A stretch of DNA of 64,000 nucleotides. Origin: Eukaryota sp. TZLM1-RC (lineage: Eukaryota > Metamonada: BaSk clade). Within the stretch, counting starts at the first letter, position 1. Each line of letters opens with the position of its first letter. Below are positions 29,775-41,290 of the stretch, in pieces. The notes below the pieces were generated by a model. It was not told the DNA's origin and ran no database searches. It saw nothing but the letters and a program-made list of their open reading frames with translations. The stretch spans positions 4,161,658 to 4,225,657 of the forward strand of contig JAUPSS010000004.1 in NCBI GenBank assembly GCA_040285825.1, given 5' to 3'. The translations under genes and the position numbers were made by a program.

Positions 29775-31558
29775 GGATAACGCTCTACAAACCACCACTG
29801 TGGGAGCGTCGGTCAACCAGTTCTTCGACTCAGAGGAACGAAAAGCTAAGGAACGCCAGTTCTAAGTTCTTGCTAGTATTGGAGCCTCTGTTTCGACTTT
29901 GTTTGTGAAATAAAACCCAAACAAAAAAACCATTCGAATACCATTCTCTGCATTTCCAAGCGTTGGAACATCTCGTTCAGCACTTTTGGCCTCGACGCCC
30001 ACTGAATGAAACCACGTCAGCCGACGGTGGTAGATTCTGGTGCAATTCTAGTCTACTTAACAGTCGAGAATTCAACTGAGGTAAGCTTTCTGCCAGCTGT
30101 TGGCTGACTCCCCTGTTGTTTGGAAACACAATTTTTTCAAGAGCTGTGCCTTGTGTCTCAATTGCCCAAGTCCCAAAAAGTACGCCAAGTGTGTACTTCA
30201 AGATCTTCAGCCAGACGTCACCATTTTACAATAATATCAAGAAATGCACCAGCATATGTTGACCCACTGGATAAATATGACAGCTAATGCCTATATTGGT
30301 TGGAGTCAATATGTTGGAAACATCAATCAGAAATGACCGGTTTACCATCAGTATAAAATCTGCAGCAACAATCTTTTAGTCAGAACTGAATATTTTATCT
30401 TTTCTAGAAGATAACTGCCCTGAGGTTATGAAAAGACACTCTCTCACGCCTTTGCCCAATTGTTCAACATGCTTCTGCAATTTGGATAAAGAGCTGAATC
30501 TATTTTCACAAAGCTGAATGAAACCAAAGAGCTCCTGAACAACCTTTATCGGTTTTTTGTTAAATCTAAATTTTATTAATTATACCATTTTTTCCACTGG
30601 TGATTCTTTGCGGTTGATGTTCACACAGAAGGCGAGGAAGACATTCAGTCGCCCAACTAAAACGGAATTTGAGTCGAGACGTGTCTCTGGAAACTATGAT
30701 TTTCATAACTCTGAAAGGAAAAAAAAGTATAATGCCCATACAAAAACAAATCCACAGCAAAGACCACGGTTATCAGTGAATGAACACCCCAATTATCGAG
30801 ATCCTGAAGAAAATTTGTTTTTTGTAGATATTGATCCCAACCACAGCAATTTTTAACTTTTGTGGTTAGACATCTGGTTCTTTCCGAAATGTTGCACCTG
30901 TGGTTGAGGATTCTGGCTTGCTGCTGAACCCAATAGAACGAACATCAAATGACCCTACTCTCACTCAAGCAAATCCTAATACTTATTCCGTTTAGAGATT
31001 CCAAGAGTATCTGATTGAAATAAGTTTACTTTATGTTTCTGAATCAGAGAAAGAGCCTGAATATTCTTCAATTAAGAGTCCAAACCTGCAGCGTGGTGCA
31101 AGAAAAAAAACTTAGAAGAAATAAGTTGTATTTTTTCATACGAAGACAAAAGAGACCAGCTAGTTTTATTAACAAAATAAAGGCTTGTCTGAAGGAATAA
31201 ACACTATAGTTTGGTTCGGCAATGGCGGCGGTGGTTCATCTCGTCAAGCTGTGAAATCCCCCAGAAAGAACTTCTCATACAAATCCAAATGCACTTTGAA
31301 AACGTCAAAGTGGGGGACGAGTTTATGACCTCAGTAAAAGTGAATTGCTGTAAGGTCTTCCATAGAAAGATATAACATGATGACGGAAGGGTAAATAAGG
31401 CTAAGTTCGATTGCCCTCGATGTCAGACCAACTGGTCTAGGGACATCTCAGCCTCCAGAAATCAACTGGAGATTGCAATCAGTGAGTATTTTACTGGTAC
31501 TAGGCCAGAATCATTCCGAAGACCAAGGCATGTGAGACGTCCAAGGAGTCAGCAGTAG
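29775..31558 (+). pseudogene. Fz-C, degenerate Fanzor (relative of Fz-B)
   Basis: Scattered frames on the plus strand match Fz-B in order. These are an N-terminal piece like GASVNQFFDSEE (about 29800), FFVDIDPNHSNF (30813-30853, RuvC-I with its Asp), VWFGNGGGGSSRQ (31210-31250), VGDEFMTSVKVNCC (31309-31350, RuvC-II Glu) and CPRCQTNWSRDISASRNQL (RuvC-III Asp, about 31410-31470), then FRRPR at the C-terminus. All three acids survive, but several stops and frame changes separate the blocks. It is diverged from Fz-B, so it is not a recent duplicate. Confidence 0.75.
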
Positions 31559-31682
31559 CTGTTTTCATCAACGTATTTTCAAGGTGTTTAGTGTGTACTA
31601 ACCCTTGGTGCTGAGAAGTTTACATCAGTGTTGCCAACAGATTAAAAACATTTAACTGTTCAACTTAAGTCATTTACCAGTG

Positions 31683-32307
31683 GAATATCAAGAAGTTGAT
31701 GCTGATTTCAGGCAACTGAATAGAATGATTCAATAAGTGAATACAATCAGTCAACCAACCAATGTACAAGCTGAAATGCAACAAACAGTTAGAAAAAAGG
31801 GATTGTTCGATAAAGTCGCTGCCAAGATGTCCAATGTAACCAATCTCCATGTAGAAAATGAACTGAAATTTTATCTCAAGGAAGGTACTGTTGATTATGA
31901 AACTGATCCCTATCTGTGGTGGAAGGAGAATGTGAAGAAGTATCCAAGCTTAGCTAAGATTGCAAAAGATTATCTTGTTGTACAACCCAGTTCCGCATCA
32001 AGCGAGCGCCTTTTTTCAGCCGCTAGTCAAATAATCAGCAAAAAGAGAGCCCGTTTAAACGAAGATACTGCAAGATGCTTGTTATGTTTGAGGTCATGGT
32101 ATAAAAAGCAACAGTTTATGGATTGCAGACACGTGAGTAGATTTTAGTTTCTGGTTTGATTAGTTTGAAATAAAGTATGATTTTTATTTGAAATAACATG
32201 ATATTTGAACAGAACAATGTCTATGATGATGTTGAACGGGATTTGAGTCAATGGACGTAAGAATGAGTCGAGTTGATTTAACTTAACTAGACTCAAATCG
32301 AAATCCT
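31683..32307 (+). mobile_element. hAT-1-family fragment, 5'-truncated
   Basis: Carries the last 136 codons of a transposase nearly identical to hAT-1 (KKGLFDKVAAKMSNVTNLHV, PSSASSERLFSAA, KKRARLNEDTARC). It is followed by a few GAGTCGAG-type motifs and the terminal CAAATCGAAATCCT. The rest of the element is missing. Confidence 0.85.
31737..32147 (+). pseudogene. hAT transposase C-terminal fragment
   Basis: 136 codons covering the hAT dimerisation domain (DPYLWWKENVKKYPSLAKIA). No catalytic domain is left. Confidence 0.85.
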
Positions 32308-32564
32308 GAGTGTTGGCGATAGTTATTCAATATCCTTTTGGTTTTTTAATAATATTCATTTATTAAAAAACTTATAAATCAACATCTAAATAATCCATCT
32401 CTCCCAAAACAACACAGCTAGATGTAACTCTCTCATAGTGAGATCCAAGAGAAAGCAAAGCATCAGAAACCGTCTTCAACATCCCCTTAAAAATAGAAAA
32501 CACAATTGTATTTTGCCAAAACAAACTATTCAAATTTCTGTTAGTTCTTCTCTTTACAATCATT

Positions 32565-33749
32565 TCAAAATCTGTCAGAAAACGAATAGCCGTGGGAGCA
32601 AGTGAACCAACAAAAGAAAAATACAAATGGAGACAAATTGTATTTTGCATGCTGTAGACTGGCCAATTTGGACAAAGGTTCATTGTATTTTTTGAATTTA
32701 AAATTTTCAGCATTTGAAAGGGGATTATGAATTTTAGAATTAACTAGCCTTTCATTTGAGGCATTACAAGGATCAACAGACATTACATCCACTAAAATAA
32801 AACTTCCATCTAATCCAGGTAATATAACATCACCTCTATTATTCTTATGAAAATCATCTTCAGTATCAAACAGATTTGACAATAGAGGTTCCAAGAAGGA
32901 TTCAATTCTATGAGATTTACACATACAATATAACTGGTCTCTTACAGCATCATGAACCTTGCTTCTAAAAGTAATAAAATGTTTACAATTTAACAAATGA
33001 GTAGTTGTAATTTCTCGAGAACATTTACAAACTAAATTATGAGGTAAATTATCAGGCCATATAAAGGAACGAAATCTCATATTCAGAGTCCAAGCAGAAT
33101 CGGTTAAGAGATAATAATAATAAATTCTGAGGAAGAAAAATTTAAGATGTTTTTCAATATTTAAATCTGAAAGAACCATCAATTCTTCTTCACAATTATT
33201 CAAAAGAGGTGAAAGTTGATTTCGAATTTCATCAAAGTTGCCGAAATAACAACCTAAAAAACGAAATCCTGATTCAAAATAATTGATAAAAGGAACACTT
33301 TGATCTTCAATAATGAGATCAGCAGACTCTCTACCAATCAATAAACATTTGGAAATATTTAGACAAAGACCAATTTGATAATAGCGCTGTTGAACAATTT
33401 CAGCAATTGTTCTCAATGAATCAATTGGACCAGTTATTGATATGTCATCCATATAAGCAGTTATATGAACATCTGGAAATTCGTGTTTTAATTCACACAT
33501 TAAAGGATGGATAGCAAGGCAGAAAAAGAAAGGACCTAATGGATCACCTTGTTTGACACCAGATGATGATATTAGATTGAATTCCTCATATACAAGAGTC
33601 GACTGTGAGCCATAAAAGTTGTAAAAGAACGACTCAGCTTCTGGAAAATGAGTTTGAAGCAAGGGCAAGATCGACGACCTCTTCACTGTATTGAAAGCGT
33701 TTAAATATAAATTAAAAATATAATTCGAAGTACTTAAATTAAAAAACAC
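32565..33749 (-). pseudogene. RT palm/thumb (LINE-B) fused to LINE-C tail
   Basis: 394 codons: GVKQGDPLGPFFFCLAIHPL and AYMDDISITG, then at residue about 210 an abrupt change to the LINE-C tail with its zinc knuckle and endonuclease-like block. The fusion is in frame, so the polyprotein would lack about 270 residues of the connecting region. Confidence 0.75.
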
Positions 33750-33788
33750 ATCAGATGAGAGTGCTGCAGAAGATGCACCATCAACTGT

Positions 33789-34652
33789 TTAAATTCCAAA
33801 TTGGAAAGGACTAAAAAAATCTTTAGCTTTCTTACCAATCCTGCCAAAAACAGCTGAAGCAAGAATACGAGACAAAGATTCACCAATTGCAATAGGCCTT
33901 ATTTTTGATTCATTCTTTTTTAAAGCAATTAAGCGTGAACTTGTCATTTCAGATGGAAGCTTGATTTTTAATGTTAAAATTTTGTTGAAAAAGAAAACCA
34001 AATCATCAATGCATTCAGGACATTGGTTCACCGTGGATTTTAACATGTCAAAAGTAATCATTGATGGGCCAGGCGCTTTTCCGAATGATAAGTGGTTAAT
34101 CAATTTAATTAGTTCATCATTAGTTAGGGGATTTTGCTCCCAATAACTTACATTATTAGATTTAGGGCACTTAAAATTTTCAACAGGATGGAGACTCTTA
34201 AGTTGAGCAATCGTATTTTCATTACATTCTGCAAGTTCAGATGAAAACAGGCATTGCTTAGCGCAACCATAGCGTCCCTTTAAAGCTAATTTTCGAACAA
34301 TTTTTTCTTTCTTCATCACTGAAGGACGAAATTTTGATTTCGATGACAATAATTTTTTATCTTTAAGCAAAAATAATTTCCATAGCGGTGTTACATCCCA
34401 TATGCCTTTTTTTAAATTGGTAGTAAATTTTGGAAAACTAATTGAAATGGGGATGTAAGAAAGAGGACTTACCTGTGATGGAACACGTATTGGAGGCCTC
34501 AAGGAATCAACAGCTTTACAAGATTCGCAAAAACGTAATGGTCGGCCAGAAGAATTAATGCCCAAATTTTTGGTACAAAATATACACTTATTATTCGGAG
34601 AATCAATGGATGAATTTACAGGTACTATTTTCTTGATCAGCATTATCATCAT
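33789..34652 (-). pseudogene. LINE-B-type RT, fingers part (chimeric LINE)
   Basis: 287 codons ending at the TAA after FQFGI, almost identical to 20290-21153. Contains FGKAPGPSMITFDML and RPIAIGESLSRILASA. The frame continues after the stop as 33749-32565. Confidence 0.75.
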
Positions 34653-34807
34653 TTATGGGTAACGAAGAGAGTGATTGTTGCAAATCAGCAGATGCAGCAC
34701 GAGCTTTTAATTGTTCTTGTTTTATTTGGGGACATGTTTTAACGTTATGTCCGGGTTGACGACATTTACCACAACTCTAAACAACCCAACACATAGGTTG
34801 GGTCAAG

Positions 34808-35086
34808 TTCAGAAACTTCGTCTGTTCTGAAGGATTACGAAGAACTTCAATCCGCTTTAGATGAAATAGTCGACGAAGGGAAAGTACTTCGCCAACAAAT
34901 AACGAAGGACGCGGAAGCTCACTTTGAACCTACAGATGACTGTTTGTTCGAGCAGCTCCCTCCTCTTTGGAAACAAATTACAAAATCTGGTAGAAACGTG
35001 GGATTCCAGACTCTGGGCCATAAAGGGGACCCTAATAGAGTCTACGAATTCCCTCAAAGCGAGAGAAAAGAGTTAATTAATATCTG
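34808..35086 (+). pseudogene. Gyp-1 Gag, N-terminal piece
   Basis: Open frame with LKDYEELQSALDEIVDEG (coiled) and FEQLPPLWKQITK, matching the block kept in the array units. Stop TGA near 35086. Confidence 0.5.
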
Positions 35087-35227
35087 AAACGCCTTGAGTA
35101 GGGATAGCTACGGACGCAGGGCAGAACGCCGTCCTAGGATATCTGGCATGGTCAAAGAAATCCATGTGATCCTGGCTAAGCCAATCAAAGATAGACTTGA
35201 CAAGCAGACAGCATAAATCCAAGCAAG

Positions 35228-36491
35228 TTGGAACCCGTCAGCGGCTTTTGTGACGCGGACGCCCTAAATAATATACTTACGGAACGCTCCAGCGTCTCCA
35301 CATTTAGGAGCCGTTCAAATAACTTTAGTCAGCAATTCGGGGAATCTACAACAAGGAAGAAGAAGTTCAAATTCATGGTTACGGGCGATCAATCAACAGA
35401 GCTCCACCAGAGACCTAAACTTCCAGTAATTGCCCCCGTAATATCAGAAAAAGAGCAACCGGTACAAGTCTGTTCTATCGATGTACTCCCTAACCACATC
35501 CCAACAGTAGATGTGACAGAACGAGTAAATAGACCTACCAGAGTGGTTCAGGAACCATCAACTTCCTCCCAACCTATGCTTACTAGTGCATCAGAAAACG
35601 AAGTCGAGTTGAGTGGACCTAGTTTAGATGAAACACCTTCTCCTCAACCCCCTCGTAGAAGAATTTCTTCTGAGGAGCCTCTCCGTGTAGCAGATTTCCA
35701 AGCTTCAAGAAATTTTTTGAACATGAGTATAGCGAGTAGTCTTTAGAGACATGTGGACTCTCGGCCTAGGTCAGCTAAATACAAAGCTCCTCGCCTATCC
35801 GCGAAGGACCCACTCAACAAGATGTCTCTCGTCTCCTTCCTTCTCAAGTTCCAAACATGGGATAAATACCTCCTATTCATCATTACGACTTACTTAGAAG
35901 TATGATGATAAGTACTTGTCCGTCCGGCTTATCAAGCATGATTGACCCACATCTCATCTCTAGATGGCAAGGCCAAGGACTTCTGAGACCGGACTTCTCA
36001 GACGCTGATCTAATGGTTTTCTGCTACGCAGGACGCAATTTACCTCTTATCATGAGGCTTGCTCTGCCCTAGCAAAACCTTGTATAAATTGGAGAAACAT
36101 CCACAACAAAGTGGATGCGGACAACGAATTTGGTAGGTTCGTCGAAGATTTTGGAGACGTCCTGAGGATGACCACTTACATGGTTGATCACTCTATATCT
36201 GCATCGATTAGGGGAAGCAGCGGTTTAATAACCCTTTCACCCGCCCTCATTGCAGAATACTTTCTCTTGGACATCGATAATTTTGCCATTGCCAAGGAGC
36301 TGGCAAGCCATTGGACAAGAGAAGATCTCTGGGACCCTTCAACAGGTACAACTTTGTTAGACCTGATTTCGACCACCAGAAGACACTTTTTAGCTTGGTG
36401 CCAAACAACGGGAAATAGGCACACCATGGAACTTCTGAGGAAACAAGCTGAAAGAGAAGAAGATATTCCATTAGGCCTTTCGATCATGTGA
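35228..36491 (+). pseudogene. Gyp-1 Gag, middle pieces
   Basis: Two frames (35228-35746, 172 codons, Pro/Ser-rich; 36111-36491, 126 codons, helical and capsid-like) separated by stops. Assigned by position between the N-terminal Gag and the zinc-finger region; no diagnostic motif of its own. Confidence 0.45.
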
Positions 36492-36525
36492 ACCTACTTT
36501 AAAGGAGTAATTCCATCTGGTCCAG

Positions 36526-37383
36526 GTGCTCTTCGAAAGACATGAGCAGGATGGATCTAAGTTTTGTACATTCTGCAACGTCACCGAAGGAAATAACCCT
36601 ATTGGTCACACGGTTTTTGAATGTAAAGACCCTCGTTGTACCAGGAGTAAGGTAGCTAAAGAATTAAGATTTAAGATCGGCGAGGTTGATCAGCCTGCGA
36701 GAAGTGGCATTGTAGTTAGGGGCCGAGGTGGCCGTGGTAGACGTGTAGCTAGATGTAGAGGTAAAGGCCGAGGTGGCCACGTTAAAGGACATAAAGGCAG
36801 AGGTCAGTATAGACCTATTTATTACATTAATACACAAGAGGAAACATCATCAACATCATCCCGTTCTGAGAACGTGTCAGCTAATTCGAGCATGACCTCT
36901 CACAGACGAATCGACCGTTTCAGCAACAGGATCAGAAACACAGGTAACTTTCCCTATCGAAAACAAATCAATGCAATCAATCGCAATCAATCAATTGCCG
37001 ATTTCGGAAACCCAGTCAACAACTCCCCAACAGCTCAACAATTCTTACTTAATCCTCTACAATTCCACGAACCCAGCTCTGATATTAACAGTATTTTTGG
37101 TATAAATTCTACGGTTACTGAAAACCACACCAAATCCCAGCGTTCTCCATTTCTAAGATTGGAGATTTTGATAAATAATATAAAAATGATTGCAACTATT
37201 GCTTTGGCAGCGTTTTGTTCGGCTATAACAGAAGATTTGGCTAACAAATGCAACATGTCAATTAATAGAGATGATACGATTGAGTTCTTACCAGCCAATA
37301 ACGTATCAAGTAAATCGCTAAGGAGTGCAAATGGTATTCTGTTGTTCAACGTAAAAAAGCATTGTGCACCACGTACATTATAG
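36526..37383 (+). pseudogene. Gyp-1 Gag C-terminus and retropepsin-like region
   Basis: 285 codons. A zinc-finger-like CTFCN...GHTVFEC (36567-36625), then a Gly/Arg-rich RGRGGRGRRVARCRGKGRGG stretch, then a retropepsin-like region. Where the protease family has DTGA followed by SAIS, this copy reads IALAAFCSAITEDLA (about 37197-37240), so the catalytic Asp is lost. Stop TAG at 37381. Confidence 0.55.
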
Positions 37384-37504
37384 ACATACTCTTCCAATAA
37401 ACCCGGGTTCGAACAAACTATTAATAGGAACAGACATGTTAAAAACACTTGGGCTTCAGACGGATGATGGTCTTTTCATTAGATAAGACAAAGAACACCG
37501 CACT

Positions 37505-39562
37505 TTGTTAAATGCAGAATCTGAATTCGACTCAAGAATCGCTCAACATTCGATTGGGACCTTAGATAACCAATCATCGAGTCCTTCCGATTTTGAGGAG
37601 CAATTAATTAGATCTGGTTGGGAGATAAAATTAGATGATGCTAATAATAAATTAAAAATAACGAGTCTACTAGAAATTTTTAGCGATGTTTTTAGTGAAA
37701 CTCTAAACAGAAAAGGAATCAATTGTAATCCTCTAACAATCCCCTTTAGAGATGAGAATGCTATAGTACACAAGCCTGCTAGACGGTTAAATACCAGCAA
37801 AGTGGAAATAGCAAACAAAATATTTGATGAACTGATTGAAATGGGCTATTCAGTTGGATCTAATTATAAATTCAGCTCTCCTATTGTCTTAGTTATATAT
37901 CCTGACGACAAGAAACCCAGGTTGACTGGAGACTTTAGCGGTAAAGATGGAGTTAATGCCCACACGATTTCAGAGCCTAATCTACCTAGAATTAGTGATA
38001 TTTTACAATTTTTGAGTAGTGCAAACTACATTGTCACGCTTGATTTACCAAAAGCTTTCTGGCAAATGAATGTAGCTGAGAAGGACATTGAGAAAACATC
38101 AATCTCAATCCCTGGAAGGTTAATTATGTTCAAAAGAGCTTGTTTCGAATTAAAGAACATCCCAGCAGTTTCTCAAAACGTAATGATGGAAATTTTCCAA
38201 ATTGATGGGGTTTTTATATATATGGATGATATCATAATAGTTGGAACGACTTTCGAAGAATTCTATAAGAGATTACAAAGAGTCCTCCAATGCGCCAGAA
38301 ATAGACGTGTAAATATAGGCTTACGTAAATGTAAATTCGTAACATCCAAACACCCTATTGACAATTTAGGAAGCACCTTCCAGGACAAAACTAGATTTAT
38401 AAGTAAGAAAAAGATCGAAGCCTTGATGAGAATCCCTAGACCAAAATCAGTGAAAGAGGTTCGCTCATTGGTAGGATCCATCAATTTTATTAGAGATTGG
38501 CTTCCAGTTATTTCTGAATTAATAGCTCCAATTAATGAGTTAATTAAAGGAAAACCTAGAATAATTAAATGGACCAACAAGCATGATGATTATTTTGAAC
38601 AAATAAAAAATTTAATAATTAATCACATGCCCCTTGAATTACCAGCTCCGGGCAAGCATGTATTAATAAGTACTGACGCATCAGATGTAGCAGTAAGAGG
38701 TGTTATTTGGCAGGAAATTGAACCACACTCTTTTGCAGGAACCGCGCTGAATAAAAGGAAAGTGAAACCTTTGTCGTTCTATAGTAGATTACTTAAAGAA
38801 ACACAAAGAAAATGGTCCACTTTACAGAAAGAATTATATGCAATACTTCAGATTTTAACTGAAAGTTGTTTAGAAAGCTACCTTTTGACTAGACATCTAA
38901 CAATTTTCACTGATCACAAAAATATTGCATTCCTGGCCACAGCCCCAGAGAAAAACAGAATTGTAAAGAGATGGCTGCCGATACTATCTGAATTCGACTT
39001 TGATATAGTCCATGAACCAGGTGAAGATAACCACTGGGCAGATATGCTATCGAGGAATATTGATTTAGATCAAAACGACGGAACTGCTTCTATCTGTAGT
39101 ATAAATATACCAGATACCTTACTTTCGAATTACGAGATACCTCCATTAGACGATGATTCTGATTCGGACTTTGAAGATATCCCATCAATCTCATCCTTAA
39201 GTAGACACCAGGACTTATCTATTTTTTCTTTTTGGTTCTCTAAAATAAGATCTGAACAACAAATGGCCAGAAATAACAATGACTCTCTATTTGAGAATGC
39301 AATTCTAGATGAGAATACTCAAATTTGGAAAAATAATAAAAATAAAATTTTAATTCCAAAAAGCCTCAGAAAACAGGCTTTACTATTAATACATGGATTG
39401 GTTCAATCTACCCACCCCAGCAAAAACGACAGTCTACATAAATTGTCTAAAAGCGACTTTTTCTGGCCTAATATGAGAAAGGACCACATAAACCACATCA
39501 AAAGGTGCCCAACTTGTCAAAAAAAACGGCACCAGTCAAAAGAACAAAAACACCTTCCATAG
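37505..39562 (+). CDS. Gyp-1 reverse transcriptase, RNase H and integrase zinc domain
   Basis: 685 codons without interruption. RT: NYIVTLDLPKAFWQMNV (first catalytic Asp) and FIYMDDIIIVG; thumb and connection: RFISKKKIEALMRIPRPKSV and LVGSINFIRDWLP; RNase H: VLISTDASDVAVRGVIWQE, LQKELYAILQ, FTDHKN and NHWADMLSRN; integrase zinc domain: LIHGLVQSTHPSKN, FFWPNM and CPTCQKK. The order RT-RNase H-integrase is Ty3/gypsy. Located after the protease-like region; its frame stays open although neighbours are broken. A frame change at 39505-39562 separates it from the integrase core. Confidence 0.88.
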   Translation: MLNAESEFDSRIAQHSIGTLDNQSSSPSDFEEQLIRSGWEIKLDDANNKLKITSLLEIFSDVFSETLNRKGINCNPLTIPFRDENAIVHKPARRLNTSKVEIANKIFDELIEMGYSVGSNYKFSSPIVLVIYPDDKKPRLTGDFSGKDGVNAHTISEPNLPRISDILQFLSSANYIVTLDLPKAFWQMNVAEKDIEKTSISIPGRLIMFKRACFELKNIPAVSQNVMMEIFQIDGVFIYMDDIIIVGTTFEEFYKRLQRVLQCARNRRVNIGLRKCKFVTSKHPIDNLGSTFQDKTRFISKKKIEALMRIPRPKSVKEVRSLVGSINFIRDWLPVISELIAPINELIKGKPRIIKWTNKHDDYFEQIKNLIINHMPLELPAPGKHVLISTDASDVAVRGVIWQEIEPHSFAGTALNKRKVKPLSFYSRLLKETQRKWSTLQKELYAILQILTESCLESYLLTRHLTIFTDHKNIAFLATAPEKNRIVKRWLPILSEFDFDIVHEPGEDNHWADMLSRNIDLDQNDGTASICSINIPDTLLSNYEIPPLDDDSDSDFEDIPSISSLSRHQDLSIFSFWFSKIRSEQQMARNNNDSLFENAILDENTQIWKNNKNKILIPKSLRKQALLLIHGLVQSTHPSKNDSLHKLSKSDFFWPNMRKDHINHIKRCPTCQKKRHQSKEQKHLP

Positions 39563-39930
39563 GTTCCTTTTGGGCAGATCGTCCATTCGCTAGATTAAAT
39601 GTCGATACAATTGGACCTCTGAATACTGATAGCGATGGTAATAAATACTTGTTAGTATTTGTAGATTCTTTTACTGGTTATTCAATTTTAGTCCCTCTAG
39701 AGGAACTCAATGCCTTAGAGACCGCAGACGCATCAATTTGGAACGTTTGCGCAATTTTTGGCATACCTATGTTAATTCATAGTGATAATGGTCCTGAGTT
39801 CGCCAATGAAACTTTCAAGATAGTGTGAAACAGATTAGCTATTGAGACGAGTAACTGAATACCCCACTACTCTGAAAGTAATCGACTTGTAGAACGTAAA
39901 CATAGAGACGTTTTACAATGCTTGAGGAAA
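39505..39930 (+). pseudogene. Gyp-1 integrase catalytic core
   Basis: LNVDTIGPLNTDSDGNKYLL (first Asp), VFVDSFTGYS, HSDNGPEF (second Asp). The frame stops at 39826, and the third catalytic block (SESNRLVERKHRD, Glu) follows at about 39868-39906 after the break. Confidence 0.75.
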
Positions 39931-40128
39931 TAGTTAATAGATTTTAATGATTATGGAAATAGGTCTACTTATGTACCCAGATCCCAACTATTAAAAATTC
40001 TACTAAAAGCAGAAAACCAGGTTTTATTCCATACGAACTTATGTTTGGATTTTCGATTAGTCCAAGATCGGACCCTGCAAATATATAAGGAAACTTATCA
40101 AAATTCGATTCCAATATTCCTTTATTAG

Positions 40129-40716
40129 ATGATATTAAATTACAAAATATCGTCTACAAGAAAAAGGGAAGAAGCAGAGCGTCATCAATCATTAAATACT
40201 CCGACTTCAGTAGACAATACTAATTCACGTTTTATAGTATTTAATATTGGTGACTATTTCCTTTGTAAAGCCAAACAAAATAATAAATTGCATGGATCTT
40301 GGAACGGACCCTTTTTAGTAATAGATCATCCTTCCAACTCTACTTTATTATTGAAGAATCTTACCACTGGCACCGAATTAAAGGCTGCTAAGAAAGATTG
40401 TAAAATCTATAACGCAGATAATCCTCAGGATATCGAATTCCTTAAGGCAGTCGCAGCAGGCGATGCTGAGAAACATGTTATAGAGAAAATCCTCTCAGAA
40501 TATAGTTCTGACTCAGGTAGTTTCTGTACTGTTCAATGGTTTGGCGGTGAGACAACTGTAGAGCCTCTCCATTCAGTTAAACATTCAGAAGCTTATAAGT
40601 TGTTCAGTAAGAATAACATGAAAATTGGAAAACGTACTACTAATCAACATAAAAGTACCTCTAATAACTCTACGCCTTACAAGAGGCCTAGACGTAGTAA
40701 TAGAATAAGAAAGTGA
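40129..40716 (+). pseudogene. Gyp-1 integrase C-terminal region
   Basis: 195 codons. GDYFLCKAKQNNKLHGSWNG and PFLVIDHPSNSTLLLKNL resemble the GPY/F module of gypsy integrases. The tail contains AVAAGDAEKHVIEKIL and an SH3/chromo-like WFGGETTVEPL, also found in Gyp-2 and Gyp-3, and ends with a basic RPRRSNRIRK. Confidence 0.7.
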
Positions 40717-40804
40717 TGCTAATTCTTAGTTTATATAGATTATTTATAGTTATTTAGTTATTTGTTTATAGTTTAGTTCATATTCATTTAAGCCGATTGA
40801 TTTT

Positions 40805-40905
40805 GAAAAAGGGGAGAAGCAGTGTTGACGCCCTTAGGCTTTTATAATTTGAATAGAAAATAAATCAGCTTTATCTTACCCCACTTTTCCAACCTACGGC
40901 ATCAT
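40805..40905 (+). repeat. Gyp-1 purine tract and 3' LTR
   Basis: Purine tract GAAAAAGGGGAGAAGCAG runs to 40822; LTR starts at 40823 (TGTTGACGCCC), diverged from the 92-bp array LTRs (TGTTGGCGCCC). Its right end is unclear. Confidence 0.7.
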
Positions 40906-40919
40906 TTGCAGCAAGGACA

Positions 40920-41290
40920 ATATTGATGAGTTCTTAACAGCATTAAAGGCGTTTTTGAAATCTAAATTAAAAAAATAATTTGAATCATTTGAATTAAAGA
41001 AAACGTCAGAAGACAAAGCCGCAGAAGATGCTTTAATACCAAATTAACAAGGACTAAAAAAATCTTTAGCTTTTTTACTAATCCTACCGAAAACTGCAGA
41101 AGCAAGAATACGAGACAGTGATTCTCCAATTGCAGCTGGTCTTATTTTAGTTTCGTTCTTTTTTTAAGCAATTAACCGCGAACTTGTTATTTCAGATGGA
41201 AGCTTCATTTTTAATGTTAAAATTTTATTGAAAAAGGAGACCAAATCATCAATGCATTCAGGACATTGATTCATTGTTGATTTTAACATA
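40920..41290 (-). pseudogene. LINE-B-related RT fragment
   Basis: Minus-strand remains of the RT region around the RPIAIGESLSR-to-FGI blocks (compare 33720-34050), diverged and with stops. Abuts the Gyp-1 LTR. Confidence 0.6.

Larger units (their letters stand above)
32345..34778 (-). mobile_element. Chimeric LINE: LINE-B 5' part joined to LINE-C 3' part
   Basis: 34778 to about 33130 is nearly identical to LINE-B copy 1, from the CCHC knuckle through RT and YMDD (AYMDDISITGP). It has the same ORF1/ORF2 overlap and the same TAA after FQFGI. At about 33125 (an A+T repeat, ATTATTATTATC) it switches to a different family (LINE-C): LLTDSAWTLNMRFRSFIWPD, knuckle CKCSREITTTHLLNC, RGDVILPGLDGSFILVDVM. 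A frame break lies near 32640. The 5' end is at 34778, directly against the truncated Gyp-1. Confidence 0.85.
34779..40905 (+). mobile_element. Gyp-1, degenerate Ty3/gypsy LTR retrotransposon, 5'-truncated
   Basis: Domains in order: Gag pieces, zinc-finger/protease-like region, RT with YMDD, RNase H, integrase zinc domain, integrase core and C-terminal region, then a purine tract and a 3' LTR at 40823. No 5' LTR: the element begins abruptly at the 5' end of the chimeric LINE. Stops and frame breaks occur in Gag, protease and integrase. Its LTR, purine tract and 3' region define it as parent family of the tandem mini-elements at 4.3-9.7 kb. Confidence 0.88.
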
